From contig JAIBBK010000007.1 of assembly GCA_019694675.1 (NCBI GenBank), positions 1 to 48,951 on the forward strand: a DNA stretch of 48,951 bases, written 5' to 3'. The notes beneath the pieces were generated by a model. That model did not search any database, was not told the DNA's origin, and worked only from the letters and a program-made list of their open reading frames with translations. This document shows, piece after piece, positions 16,541-24,790 of this stretch. This DNA comes from Ignavibacteria bacterium (lineage in GTDB: Bacteria; Bacteroidota; Ignavibacteria; Tepidaquicellales; Tepidaquicellaceae). Position 1 is the stretch's first letter. Each line of letters begins with the position of its first letter. Made by a program: the position numbers and the translations under genes.

Positions 16541-17025
16541 TAGGTCAAAATTTGCATAAAGATAATCCCGGACACCGGCAATTGATATGAAGAAGGCGCA
16601 CCCAGAAGAAGCGAAACGGCACCGAAGTTGTAAGGTCTCATTCCAATCGCAACACCGCATTCCGCCCCGGCAACTGAACGGATTCATTTTTATGATCTGC
16701 ACACTGCTCTTTGCATTGTTGCAGTTGCCAAACGATAGGTTTCTCAATTCTTTCGATCTCAATAGGCATCGTTTTCCGGGCAAGATTTGTTCAGGAATAC
16801 ATTTGAGACCATTCAACAAAATTTCTTTTCACACATCCGCATCACCGGAAACTCTCTGCCCAAGCGGGGAAGCGCCTGTCGCAGTTCAGAATTTTTTCAC
16901 AAACCTCAAAACTTATTTTTGAAATTCGAAATCAAACATTATAATTTTGTCACAGCTTCGCAGGCTGAAGTTATTCCCGGCTCCTGCGGGCGGTTCAGGA
17001 AACCGTTAACCAAAAATGAGCAAAG
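16541..17025. other. Intergenic region between divergent deiminase and hypothetical gene
   Basis: 485 bases with no convincing gene. It must hold the minus-strand promoter for the deiminase gene and a candidate plus-strand promoter at 16918-16949. No repeat family of the window is present. Confidence 0.5.
16918..16949 (+). promoter_or_regulatory. Candidate Bacteroidota-type promoter for the 17026 gene
   Basis: TTTG (16918-16921), 20-base spacer, TAATTTTG (16942-16949): a full match to the -33 TTTG / -7 TAnnTTTG pattern. It lies about 77 bases before the ATG. The same TATAATTTTGT string occurs upstream of the PorV-like gene. Confidence 0.45.
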
Positions 17026-17853
17026 ATGAACACAAGAGGTAAGAATGAGAGAGTGAAGACGGAAATGGAACTGATGAGAGAGAATGAACTGCTTAGGGAG
17101 AAACTCAGAGATGAATTCGGGTTTAACGTACAGACTTGCGGTGCTGTTGATAGTCCCGAGCTTGAGAATGCCTGGCTCAACCAGGTGTACGATTTCGAGA
17201 AAGCATTTGAAGAGTGCAGGAAGATCAGTGTTTACGATTACGTCGGAAAGCCTGATTTCAAACCCGCCTCTGAGCTTTCGGAGAATGAGTTGTCAGCTGA
17301 GCTGGCCAGGCTACTCAGGCATTTGAAGAAGAACTCTGTGGACTTCGGATCGGTCTGTAAGTATGATGACAGAGTGATATACAAGTTTCTAACCGAAGAA
17401 CTCTTTCCTTATGAAATGGATGACATCCGGTTGCCGCAAATGATGACAGGGTTCATCTATGAAGAATTTCATCCCAATCATGAGTATGACATACGGAGAA
17501 ATGCGAAGAGATTTGTCTCTGATATGCTTGGAGAGAAATTCACTCCGGAAAACTTTTCATATGTGCTGGCTAAGGAAGTACAGTTCAACAACAAGTTCGT
17601 GCCTAAGAGCGAATTCCTCATGTCTTTGATGCTGTTCAGAGAAGTCCGCGAAAACACGAGTCTGGAAAAGATGACTGACTCAAAACTGGATTTTGACCTG
17701 AACAGCGGAAGAGGAAGTATCAGCGGAGAAATGGCCTACAGAAAGGACAACGAAACGGTCAGTGGAGGATTCTCACTGAAATTCACTTTGGAGCATGAAT
17801 TCTGGGTCATTTCAGGAGTCTGCATTCCGGGTTTTGGTGATTTAGGTGAGTGA
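17026..17853 (+). CDS. Conserved-looking hypothetical cytoplasmic protein
   Basis: A 275-residue soluble protein that I do not recognise. The N-terminus (NERVKTEMELMRENELLREKLRDEFG) is a short coiled-coil. It is followed by an acidic helical region (WLNQVYDFEKAFEECRKISVYDYVG, then LSAELARLLRHLKKNSVDF), a YEEFHPNHEYDIRRNAKRFVSDML stretch, and a C-terminal beta-rich part ending GGFSLKFTLEHEFWVISGV. No signal peptide or membrane helix. Coding character is clear: uninterrupted frame, normal codon use, a promoter-like site upstream and a strong hairpin downstream. It stands alone between the deiminase (divergent) and LamG (convergent) genes. Confidence 0.72.
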   Translation: MNTRGKNERVKTEMELMRENELLREKLRDEFGFNVQTCGAVDSPELENAWLNQVYDFEKAFEECRKISVYDYVGKPDFKPASELSENELSAELARLLRHLKKNSVDFGSVCKYDDRVIYKFLTEELFPYEMDDIRLPQMMTGFIYEEFHPNHEYDIRRNAKRFVSDMLGEKFTPENFSYVLAKEVQFNNKFVPKSEFLMSLMLFREVRENTSLEKMTDSKLDFDLNSGRGSISGEMAYRKDNETVSGGFSLKFTLEHEFWVISGVCIPGFGDLGE

Positions 17854-17873
17854 GGCAACAGGTGAATCTTACA

Positions 17874-17916
17874 GAATTCCCCGGCCCCTTTCCTGCGAAA
17901 GGGCCCGGGGGGATTC
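17874..17916. terminator. Strong bidirectional hairpin between convergent genes
   Basis: A long near-perfect inverted repeat: CCCTTTC/GAAAGGG with a CTGC tetraloop, one C-C mismatch, then CCCCGG/CCGGGG and an outer GAAT/ATTC. It fills the 71-base gap between the stop at 17853 (+) and the stop at 17925 (-). There is no marked T-run, but the stem is long enough to serve both genes. Confidence 0.6.
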
Positions 17917-17924
17917 AAGAATTT

Positions 17925-20333
17925 CTACGGTGTTTCCACTTCGACGAAATTCGCAGCGTTATTATCTGCAATCAGTGCATCAGTGCCGTCCACAAAATTA
18001 TCGCCCGTAAGATCGGTATTCAGATAGCCTGAATTGAAGGCAGTCGCATCGTTGTCTATGAGAATGCCGTCTGTCCCGTCCACTATTCCGTCTTTGTTTA
18101 CATCTCCGGAGAATAAGGCATATCTTACAGGAGCCGCATCCACCTGGATCATGTTTGAACCGTAAGCACTGGCAAGTTCAGTCCTGAAACCGTAACTCAT
18201 CTGCATAGTGAAATAATCGAACCTTACTTTTGCAGAGCTCCAGGTCTCTATGGAATTCCTGTGCTGAAGCTGAAGGTAAAACTCGCCGGAAAGACCGTTG
18301 TTTGAGCAGGTCCCGAGAAAAGCGCCGATATTTCCGAGATAGTCCTTCGCAGAATCTACCACTACGCTTGGCAGATTGCCGTCCCTGAGGTAGATCCTCA
18401 TTGTATCTCTGATCATCGTATTGAGAGAAGGACTGTAGAATCCCTGGATCAGGCAGTTTGAATTTACGATAGCCGGCTTTGCAGTGAGGTTGTTTACCTG
18501 CACTCCCCATGCATAAAGCTTACCGGTGTTCCCGGAATTGTCATCATTTATCTTCAGCCTCCAAACTCCTTTGCAGTTGTCGCCGCTGAATACGGAGTTT
18601 AGATTGTTCTGCGGCTTTATTCTCGAGCTTATCGAAGTGTATTTTCCGCTTACGAGGGAACTGTCAGCATTATCGTCAAAGATTGTAACAATGTTGTCAT
18701 TGGTTCCAAGCTGTCCGATATCGAAACACACATCTACCGCTTCTCCGTTAGGAGCTATGAGTGTAATCTCCATATCGTTGCTTAGCTCATGATTTACAGC
18801 AACAAAGAGATTCACATCAGTCATTGTCTGGTCAAGCAGGATCTCAAGACTGTCTTCTTCCATCAATCCTGATGTGCCTGTTGCCGGAATGCTTTTGGTT
18901 TTCTGCCTGAGATGGAAGCCGTTTGAGAAGTTCAATGCGTCAAACCTGTTGACAGGAGAAACCGGCTGATTCGGGACAGTGCATGGACTGCTGAAAACAG
19001 CATCCCTGCGCAAGTTCAGCATTCTGGCGTAGTCATTTGCCGTCGTATATCCGTCAAGATTGAACGTGACCGTGTATTCTGTGGGGTGTTGATTTGCAGC
19101 GTTGACAGAAATGAAAGTGTTATCAGCTATTTCCTTTTCAGTCTTCACATATGATGATATCCTGACCTCATCAATATAGCCGTTAAAATTGTTTACAATA
19201 TTAGTGCCTCCGATATACAGCGAATCTGTTGTTGAAGGAATGGCACCCAAATTATTGTTATAATACATATCAAGTACGCCGTTCACATAAACTTTCCCTC
19301 CTGCGCCGGGAATGTATGTGAAGGCAAGATGGGTCCATTCGTTAACGGGCAATACATAAGAAGACAAGAAATTATATGTTGAAATACTGAAAATTGCCTT
19401 CCCCGTGAAGTTGTCTATTCTCAATCCGTAGTTTCGTGTAGTAAAATCCGCGGAACCCTTGTGGATTATGTAACCGCCGTTTGTGTTTCTCGGATACACC
19501 CATGCCTCAAGTGTAATTGCAGATGTTGGAGACAGGCTTATTGCATCTCCGCCTGCAGCATAGTCACCTGTTCCGTCGAGTTCAAGCGCTTCATTAGGGC
19601 TAAGGTACTGTCCGGGGCTGTTCCTGTGATCATAAATCGTGGTACCGTTTCTTGGGCGCCCATGATTGAAATTCCCACTGAGGTCATTTGTTGTGAATGC
19701 AAAAGAATTGCCGAACTGATCCTGAAATGTAAGAGACATAGAAAGATTACTGTAAACACCTGAGTTTGCCGCAAGTGTTGTCCTGAAGTTTCTTCCGACT
19801 TCGGAAGATGACAAAGCCCTGCTCCATAGCCTCACTTCATCCAAGTATCCGATGTAAGAGTCCGTAAGCACGTTCTTTCCGATGATAAGCGAATCAGTAC
19901 TCGTAGTCGGTGCACCGGGATTGATCAGCGAAGTATCCAGAACTCCGTTAATGTAAATGCTGTGAAGGCCTGAAGCGTTATTGTATGTAGCTGAGACATG
20001 TGACCACTCTCTGAGAGGAAGTCTTGTCTTGCTCGTTATCCTTACTGAACCGGCCACGATCGACTTAACGTATCCGTTTGAGATACGCATGCCGTATTTC
20101 GGGATCAACGGACTGCCTTTAAACATTACATACCTTGATCCGGTTGTATCGGTTGGATAGAGCCAGCACTCCATTGTGAGACTTCCTGTGATGTCCATCT
20201 CCGGGGAGTTAGCTACAGAGATCCAGTTGGTACCGTTCAAGAAAAACCCGTAGTTCCAGTACATCATGGCATCTGCCTTGCCCGCTAGTGCAAAAAGAAA
20301 AGCAATCAGAAGAAGTGAAATGTTTCTTTTCAT
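17925..20333 (-). CDS. Secreted protein with two LamG-like domains, a P-domain and a dockerin-like tail
   Basis: An 802-residue exported protein: signal peptide (MKRNISLLLIAFLFALAGKADA), LamG/concanavalin-type domain 1 (about 28-190, TMECWLYPTD ... GYLDEVRLWSRALS), LamG-like domain 2 (about 245-400, ITLEAWVYPRN ... GYIDEVRISSYV), and a P-type (proprotein convertase P/Homo B) jelly-roll (about 475-615, VNHELSNDMEITLIAPNGE ... GVWRLKINDDNSGNTGKLYAWGV). Then come the QHRNSIETWS module and a dockerin-like end (SGDVNKDGIVDGTD, TDLTGDNFVDGTD, final ETP). LamG domains usually bind glycans or act as architecture; P-domains normally sit behind subtilisin or M36-type proteases, but no protease domain is present. 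Adhesion or scaffold use is therefore inferred. Start ATG 20333 fits the signal peptide. Confidence 0.87.
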   Translation of the reverse strand: MKRNISLLLIAFLFALAGKADAMMYWNYGFFLNGTNWISVANSPEMDITGSLTMECWLYPTDTTGSRYVMFKGSPLIPKYGMRISNGYVKSIVAGSVRITSKTRLPLREWSHVSATYNNASGLHSIYINGVLDTSLINPGAPTTSTDSLIIGKNVLTDSYIGYLDEVRLWSRALSSSEVGRNFRTTLAANSGVYSNLSMSLTFQDQFGNSFAFTTNDLSGNFNHGRPRNGTTIYDHRNSPGQYLSPNEALELDGTGDYAAGGDAISLSPTSAITLEAWVYPRNTNGGYIIHKGSADFTTRNYGLRIDNFTGKAIFSISTYNFLSSYVLPVNEWTHLAFTYIPGAGGKVYVNGVLDMYYNNNLGAIPSTTDSLYIGGTNIVNNFNGYIDEVRISSYVKTEKEIADNTFISVNAANQHPTEYTVTFNLDGYTTANDYARMLNLRRDAVFSSPCTVPNQPVSPVNRFDALNFSNGFHLRQKTKSIPATGTSGLMEEDSLEILLDQTMTDVNLFVAVNHELSNDMEITLIAPNGEAVDVCFDIGQLGTNDNIVTIFDDNADSSLVSGKYTSISSRIKPQNNLNSVFSGDNCKGVWRLKINDDNSGNTGKLYAWGVQVNNLTAKPAIVNSNCLIQGFYSPSLNTMIRDTMRIYLRDGNLPSVVVDSAKDYLGNIGAFLGTCSNNGLSGEFYLQLQHRNSIETWSSAKVRFDYFTMQMSYGFRTELASAYGSNMIQVDAAPVRYALFSGDVNKDGIVDGTDGILIDNDATAFNSGYLNTDLTGDNFVDGTDALIADNNAANFVEVETP

Positions 20334-20409
20334 TTTGATCAGTTTGATTTGATTGAATGTGGGGCTTAAAAACCTGCAAGATAATCCTGCGAGGAGTTTG
20401 ATGAAACCT

Positions 20410-20434
20410 AAAAAGCCCGGCCTGCCGGCCAGGC
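20410..20434 (-). terminator. Intrinsic terminator after the 20463-21569 gene
   Basis: On the minus strand a GC-rich hairpin (GCCTG/CAGGC with nested CCGG pairs, about 20415-20434) is followed by GGGCTTTTTAGG. It lies about 30 bases after the stop at 20463 and before the LamG gene. Confidence 0.6.
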
Positions 20435-20462
20435 AACACCGAAGGAATAAGATGGGTACTTG

Positions 20463-21569
20463 TCAGACAGCTTTTACGACTATCTTCCTCACAAACCAGG
20501 AATACAAGGTCTCAGAACTGCACTGCATATCATCAAGTATGTTATACAGTGATTCCTTGTTACCTATCAGTATCTGAAGCTCTGTTCCGGCGATGAAAGA
20601 GCCGGTGCTCCTGAAGTTGATCCACTTTGCAAATTCCGTGTCTATTTTATTGATATGAGTTACCGTCTTATCATCACCGCCTGTTGACATATCTATCTTG
20701 TTAAGCTCAATTTCGAACGGGACTATGTTGTTCGGATGAAGTATGTTCATGTAGAGTTTGTTTTCCAGATTGGCATATCCTTCCGACAATCCAGAATTAT
20801 CCGTTATGCTGATGAGATTCTTGTTATACAGACTTTGCAGCAGCACATCAACGGACACTGTGCCTGTAACAGGCATTGTGTAGTTCACTCCGAATCCTGC
20901 ATGTGCCTCGTATTTGGCTGCCTTGTGAGTGAACCAGGCATTGTCTTCGTGATATGATGTGATATTGTGAATTATAAGTCCTGAGTCTGCGTCTGCGAGC
21001 GAATCGTAGTTCAGCGAGTTGAAGTTATTATGGATAATATCAATCCGGTTTTCGGTGAAATGATACGGCGGTTCAATGCTTACGGCAGTGGGGTCATTGA
21101 ATTCAAAGCCTTCAAGAATTTCAAGCAGGTTGGATGATATGCCTTTGACAATTCCCGATTTACGGGGAGGCCGGACCACTCCAGCCTTTGACAGCCGCGA
21201 GAACAGTTGCCTTCTCTTCTGTACGAGCTTACTGATCCCGGGTATGCTTTTCTCAACATCTTTTTTGAATGCCGCCCTGTGCCTGATCAGGATGCCTGAT
21301 GTATCGGACTTTTTCCCAAGAAGCCGCAATCGTTCGCTCTCACAGGCCAGTTTGTGCTTAGTGTACAACCTGGCATAGAGCTTAAGCTCATTCTTCCCTA
21401 TTGCCGATTTCGAAACACGGTTAAGCTCAAGCAGTTCTCTCTCAATTACTGAATCTGCCTTCTGCTGATCAGCCTTCCTGGCAAGGAGAAGCTTCCTGTA
21501 ATTCTTTTCGATCTTGCTTTTAAGTTCGGGTTTCAGCTTCCTGCTGAACTTCAGGTCGGGTGATCTCAT
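20463..21569 (-). CDS. Hypothetical protein, basic helical N-terminus and beta-rich C-terminus
   Basis: A 368-residue protein I do not recognise. Residues 1-130 are very rich in Lys/Arg/Glu and predicted helical (KLKPELKSKIEKNYRKLLLARK, ERELLELNRVSK, VQKRRQLFSRLSKAG), so coiled-coil is likely. Residues about 150-368 look like beta-strands (HAGFGVNYTMPVTGTVSVDVLLQSLYN, SYHEDNAWFTHKAAKYEAHAG). No signal peptide, membrane helix or metal motif. ATG 21569 opens the frame. It is followed by its own terminator, so it appears to be a single-gene unit upstream of the LamG gene. The C-terminal sequence reads like a structural or binding domain. Confidence 0.7.
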   Translation of the reverse strand: MRSPDLKFSRKLKPELKSKIEKNYRKLLLARKADQQKADSVIERELLELNRVSKSAIGKNELKLYARLYTKHKLACESERLRLLGKKSDTSGILIRHRAAFKKDVEKSIPGISKLVQKRRQLFSRLSKAGVVRPPRKSGIVKGISSNLLEILEGFEFNDPTAVSIEPPYHFTENRIDIIHNNFNSLNYDSLADADSGLIIHNITSYHEDNAWFTHKAAKYEAHAGFGVNYTMPVTGTVSVDVLLQSLYNKNLISITDNSGLSEGYANLENKLYMNILHPNNIVPFEIELNKIDMSTGGDDKTVTHINKIDTEFAKWINFRSTGSFIAGTELQILIGNKESLYNILDDMQCSSETLYSWFVRKIVVKAV

Positions 21570-21894
21570 GTCGCGGAAGATTTATGTGAGAAAATAATAT
21601 ATGCAAGATATGAAAAACTTATGAATGATATCGCGGATTTTGACTTTCCCAAACTCATTATAAAACACTTTCGAGCTGTGCTTGGGAAATAGTAGTAAAA
21701 AATTTATTGAATATCACTAAATGCGGATTAGAGTGTGATTCATCCCGAACTGTTTGTTTCTTCATGATATGGTCTTTCTAATATGCAATCTAATACATGA
21801 TTTGTGCAATCAAATTCGAGCGAATGCCCTCTTTGTAACCCGATTTCTTGATTATGTCTTAAGACCCGAGTGGCTATATTGTTCTAAAAAAAAT
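21570..21894. other. Intergenic region between divergent hypothetical and DUF3078 genes
   Basis: 325 AT-rich bases. The frame of the DUF3078 gene is open back to 21754, but that part encodes no signal-peptide-like sequence and is taken as untranslated. I see no clear promoter box or repeat. Confidence 0.4.
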
Positions 21895-22746
21895 ATGAAA
21901 ATCTCTTCACTTCTCGTAACTGCGTTTCTGCTTCTGTGTTCAGTATCATATTCACAAACGGATACTGACACAACTCTTAAACCCGGCTGGAATCAGAGGG
22001 GTGTAATCGGGCTCGGACTCAATCAGGTTGCTCTCAGTAACTGGGTTCAGGGCGGTGAAAACATAATATCGCTTTCAGGCTCAATTGATTTCGGTTTATT
22101 CAAACTCGGAAAGCAGACTGTTTGGAGCAACAGGCTCATAGCAAATCTTGGCTCGACAAAGACCGGAAGCGGCAATTTTCAGACAAATGAAAACAACCTT
22201 GTGCTGGAGAATATTTTGAGCTGGAAGGTCGGATGGGCAGTCAATCCGTTCATTTCTAATTCAATCAGAACCCCGGTGCTAAACGGATATGATTACAGCA
22301 AGGACCCATCCGAACAAACTGCGGCATTCTTTGACCCCGGCTATGTAACCCAAAGTATCGGACTTGCATACGGCACCAAAGTTATCAACACCAGGCTCGG
22401 ACTCGCATTTCAGGAAACTTTCACAAACAGGTTCAGGCAATACACTGATGACCCGGAAACTGCGGATGAACGGGAAGCATTCAGGTTTGAGACAGGACTG
22501 GAATCTGTAACGGAAGCTAATTACGGATTTGCAGAAAATATGTCATATATTTCCCGGCTGAGATTGTTTTCCGCATTTGACAGGTTTGATACATGGGACA
22601 TTGCCTGGGACAATTCGATCGTAGCAAAGGTAAATGATTTTCTGTCGGTGAATCTGAATGCGGTGGTATTCTTTGACAAAGTCCAGTCACCGAAGACTCA
22701 GTTCAAGGAAGGCATTCAGGTGGGAATCACGTATGCCGTATTTTAA
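21895..22746 (+). CDS. DUF3078 domain outer-membrane beta-barrel-like protein
   Basis: A 283-residue exported protein. Signal peptide MKISSLLVTAFLLLCSVSYSQ, which fixes the start at ATG 21895. The mature part begins LKPGWNQRGVIGLGLNQVALSNWVQGGEN, the hallmark of DUF3078 proteins of Bacteroidota, and continues with regularly alternating strands (WSNRLIANLGSTKTG, ENILSWKVGWAVNPFISNSI, TRLGLAFQETFTN) and ends in a typical outer-membrane terminal strand (EGIQVGITYAVF). It is probably a small outer-membrane barrel; no function has been established for the family. The gene stands alone on the plus strand. Confidence 0.83.
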   Translation: MKISSLLVTAFLLLCSVSYSQTDTDTTLKPGWNQRGVIGLGLNQVALSNWVQGGENIISLSGSIDFGLFKLGKQTVWSNRLIANLGSTKTGSGNFQTNENNLVLENILSWKVGWAVNPFISNSIRTPVLNGYDYSKDPSEQTAAFFDPGYVTQSIGLAYGTKVINTRLGLAFQETFTNRFRQYTDDPETADEREAFRFETGLESVTEANYGFAENMSYISRLRLFSAFDRFDTWDIAWDNSIVAKVNDFLSVNLNAVVFFDKVQSPKTQFKEGIQVGITYAVF

Positions 22747-23146
22747 ATTTGAATAGCGGGAGCGGCATTAAAGAACCCGGAAAAGGTCGGCCGCTTTCAA
22801 GCTGTTGATTTGGCGGAATCAGGAATGGAAAGCTGAGGTCAATCCAAATTCATCAAAAGAATATTGCGGAGATGCGGATACTGAGAAGCTTACTTTTGCC
22901 ATGGCATAATAATTGCCCCAAATTGTGAACAAAGGTTATATGGCTTCTTAGCAATGCTTTGTCTAAGTTTGTTATGAATGCTGACAACAAACATACCTGT
23001 ATCAGGTATTTAATATGTTTGATGTGTTCACTTCTCAGTGACCAATGTGGATGAGATGATAAATGAAGAACAATCACTTTTTCAAGAAGTGAACTTAGAA
23101 ATACTCTCAGCAATTCAATTTCTGCAAATCTAAATTTCTTTCCGCC
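22747..23146. other. Intergenic region before the DNRLRE gene
   Basis: 400 bases without a convincing gene. A weak hairpin (AGCGGC 22761-22766 with GCCGCT 22790-22795) follows the DUF3078 gene. A palindrome plus a -7-like box lies at 22993-23031 (listed separately). Confidence 0.4.
22993..23031 (+). promoter_or_regulatory. Operator-like palindrome next to a TAnnTTTG box
   Basis: ATACCTG-TAT-CAGGTAT (22993-23009) is a perfect 7-bp-arm palindrome. TATGTTTG (23024-23031), which matches the Bacteroidota -7 element, begins 14 bases after it. The palindrome sits about where a -33 element and bound regulator would be. The ATG of the DNRLRE gene is about 115 bases downstream. Confidence 0.3.
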
Positions 23147-24073
23147 ATGAAAGCAAGAAATTTCTTACTCCCGATCATACTTGCCCTTCTGATCTCGGGC
23201 GCGGCATCAGGCCAGAATGTAATATCCATAAGGCTCGGTCCGGAAACCGGACAGGACTGCAACATAGCATCGTACATTCCTGACACCCCGTTGCCATTAT
23301 ATCCTGATATGGTTGCTGCCGCATGGACTTACCAGGGAGAATTCAATTTATGGAGGCCGCTCTTTAAATTTAATCTGAGGGGAGTTCCGGCAAGGGCGCA
23401 AATCCAAAGTGCGCGCCTGTCCTTGTTTGGTAACCCGTATCCTGTGAGCGCACTGCATTCCGGTGCAAATAAGAGTTACATAAGAAGAGTTACATCCGCA
23501 TGGGATCATAATTCAGTCACGTGGGAAACACAACCCGACTTTTCAACCGTGGATCAGGTGGAACTTCCGCAGAGCACATCGCCTGTGCAGGACTACCCGA
23601 ATATAGACGTTACTGATCTTGTGAGAGAAATGCTAAGAGACTCAACAACAAACTTCGGGTTTGTGATCATGAACAGAACAGAGAACATTTACAGAAGCAT
23701 GAATTTTGCTTCAAGCGACTGTATTGACTCTACAAAAAGGCCTCTGCTCGTGATATCATATATGCCAAATCCTCAGACAGGAACAGCTCCCCTTACCAAT
23801 GTTACGCCAAAGGATTATGATCTTTCACAGAATTTTCCAAATCCCTTTAATCCGGTAACGATCATTAACTTTGACATACCGGTTTCCGCGTTTGTGTCAA
23901 TCAAGATCTTTGATCAACTGGGCAGAGAAGTCTCAACTGTTACGAATGAGAATCTGAAAGCCGGCAGTTACAACGCGCAGTGGGACGGAAGCAATTTCGG
24001 AAGCGGTACTTACTTCATAAGGCTTGAATCAGGCAGTAAGGTGATCACAAGGAAAATGCTGCTGGTGAAGTGA
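23147..24073 (+). CDS. Secreted DNRLRE-domain protein with T9SS C-terminal sorting domain
   Basis: A 308-residue secreted protein. Signal peptide (first 22 residues, ending AASGQ), then a DNRLRE/CBM96-like jelly-roll (about 24-205): VISIRLGPETGQDC, RPLFKFNLRGVPARAQIQSARLSLFG, TSAWDHNSVTWETQP and VTDLVREMLRDSTTNFGFVI are the standard landmarks. The last 85 or so residues are a type A T9SS CTD: DYDLSQNFPNPFNPVT, then IKIFDQLGREVSTV, then SGTYFIRLESG and the basic end TRKMLLVK. The CTD should direct export by the type IX pathway and attachment to the cell surface. The DNRLRE domain probably binds a polysaccharide or serves as structure. No catalytic domain is present. Confidence 0.88.
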   Translation: MKARNFLLPIILALLISGAASGQNVISIRLGPETGQDCNIASYIPDTPLPLYPDMVAAAWTYQGEFNLWRPLFKFNLRGVPARAQIQSARLSLFGNPYPVSALHSGANKSYIRRVTSAWDHNSVTWETQPDFSTVDQVELPQSTSPVQDYPNIDVTDLVREMLRDSTTNFGFVIMNRTENIYRSMNFASSDCIDSTKRPLLVISYMPNPQTGTAPLTNVTPKDYDLSQNFPNPFNPVTIINFDIPVSAFVSIKIFDQLGREVSTVTNENLKAGSYNAQWDGSNFGSGTYFIRLESGSKVITRKMLLVK

Positions 24074-24182
24074 AATAATACTCCCCTTTTCACAAACACG
24101 CATTTTACTGTGCAAGCTTCTTTTAAGAAGTTTGAAGCAAGATTTACCGGATTCGCACCTACTGCAATGTTTGTTTTCGGAC

Positions 24183-24207
24183 AGTCTGCAGATTGCAAAT
24201 GCAGACT
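24183..24207. terminator. Hairpin between convergent genes
   Basis: Perfect 8-bp inverted repeat AGTCTGCA/TGCAGACT (24183-24190 with 24200-24207, 9-nt loop) in the gap between the stop at 24073 (+) and the stop at 24289 (-). No T-run. Confidence 0.35.
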
Positions 24208-24288
24208 CTGCGTCATGATTCTGGAAATCCGTAAGATACTGAGGCTTGCCTCACATAACCGGCTCTGAAATCTCTTCTTATGTGCAGT

Positions 24289-24588
24289 TCAGATCTCTCT
24301 CAATGTGAAGATCTGTCTCTCTCCCGACTCAACAAGGGGAACGAACTGTTTGTACAGTTCCTGCCATTCCTTGTCGGCAAAGGCCATACCAAGAGTTTCC
24401 TCGAAACTCTTAAGATTTTCCTGCTGTACTTCAAGCACGAGAGTGTAAGATGCACCCGTGAGATCCGTAAGCACTCTCATTCCCTTTACGCCGGACCTTT
24501 CAATCAGCGGTTTCATCTTCTTCAGAATCTCAAGAGCGTCCTTAGCTTTTCCGAACTTCAGCCGGAAAATGTCTCTTACTACGATCAT
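24289..24588 (-). CDS. Small NIPSNAP/Dabb-like (dimeric alpha-beta barrel) protein
   Basis: A 99-residue cytoplasmic protein. The pattern beta (MIVVRDIFRLKFGK) - helix (DALEILKKMKPLIERSG) - beta (MRVLTDLTGASYTLVLEVQQE) - helix (LKSFEETLGMAF) - terminal strand (RQIFTLREI) is that of the dimeric ferredoxin-like alpha-beta barrel superfamily (NIPSNAP, Dabb, antibiotic biosynthesis monooxygenase). No active-site residues can be assigned. It starts 202 bases downstream of the YCF48-like gene on the same strand. The frame is full length for a one-domain protein of this type. Family assignment is by pattern only. Confidence 0.62.
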   Translation of the reverse strand: MIVVRDIFRLKFGKAKDALEILKKMKPLIERSGVKGMRVLTDLTGASYTLVLEVQQENLKSFEETLGMAFADKEWQELYKQFVPLVESGERQIFTLREI

Positions 24589-24790
24589 TTTGTTCTTCCT
24601 TTCAGTTATTGATTTTTGTATCCCGGAGACCTGCCCCGGTTTGTTGATACAACTATTTTATTAATTGATTCTGCCGGCGTCACCGGGAATGCCGGGATGC
24701 TGCAGAATACGGAGTCTGCATGGTTGTGGACTCCTCTCGCTCACTTAAGATATGAACAACTGCCGGTACATGAACGCGGATCAATTCGTT

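Noticed and set aside
22853..23113. Minus-strand 86-codon gene
   Set aside because: No signal, domain or ribosome-binding site; it covers the palindrome and promoter-like box of the plus-strand gene.
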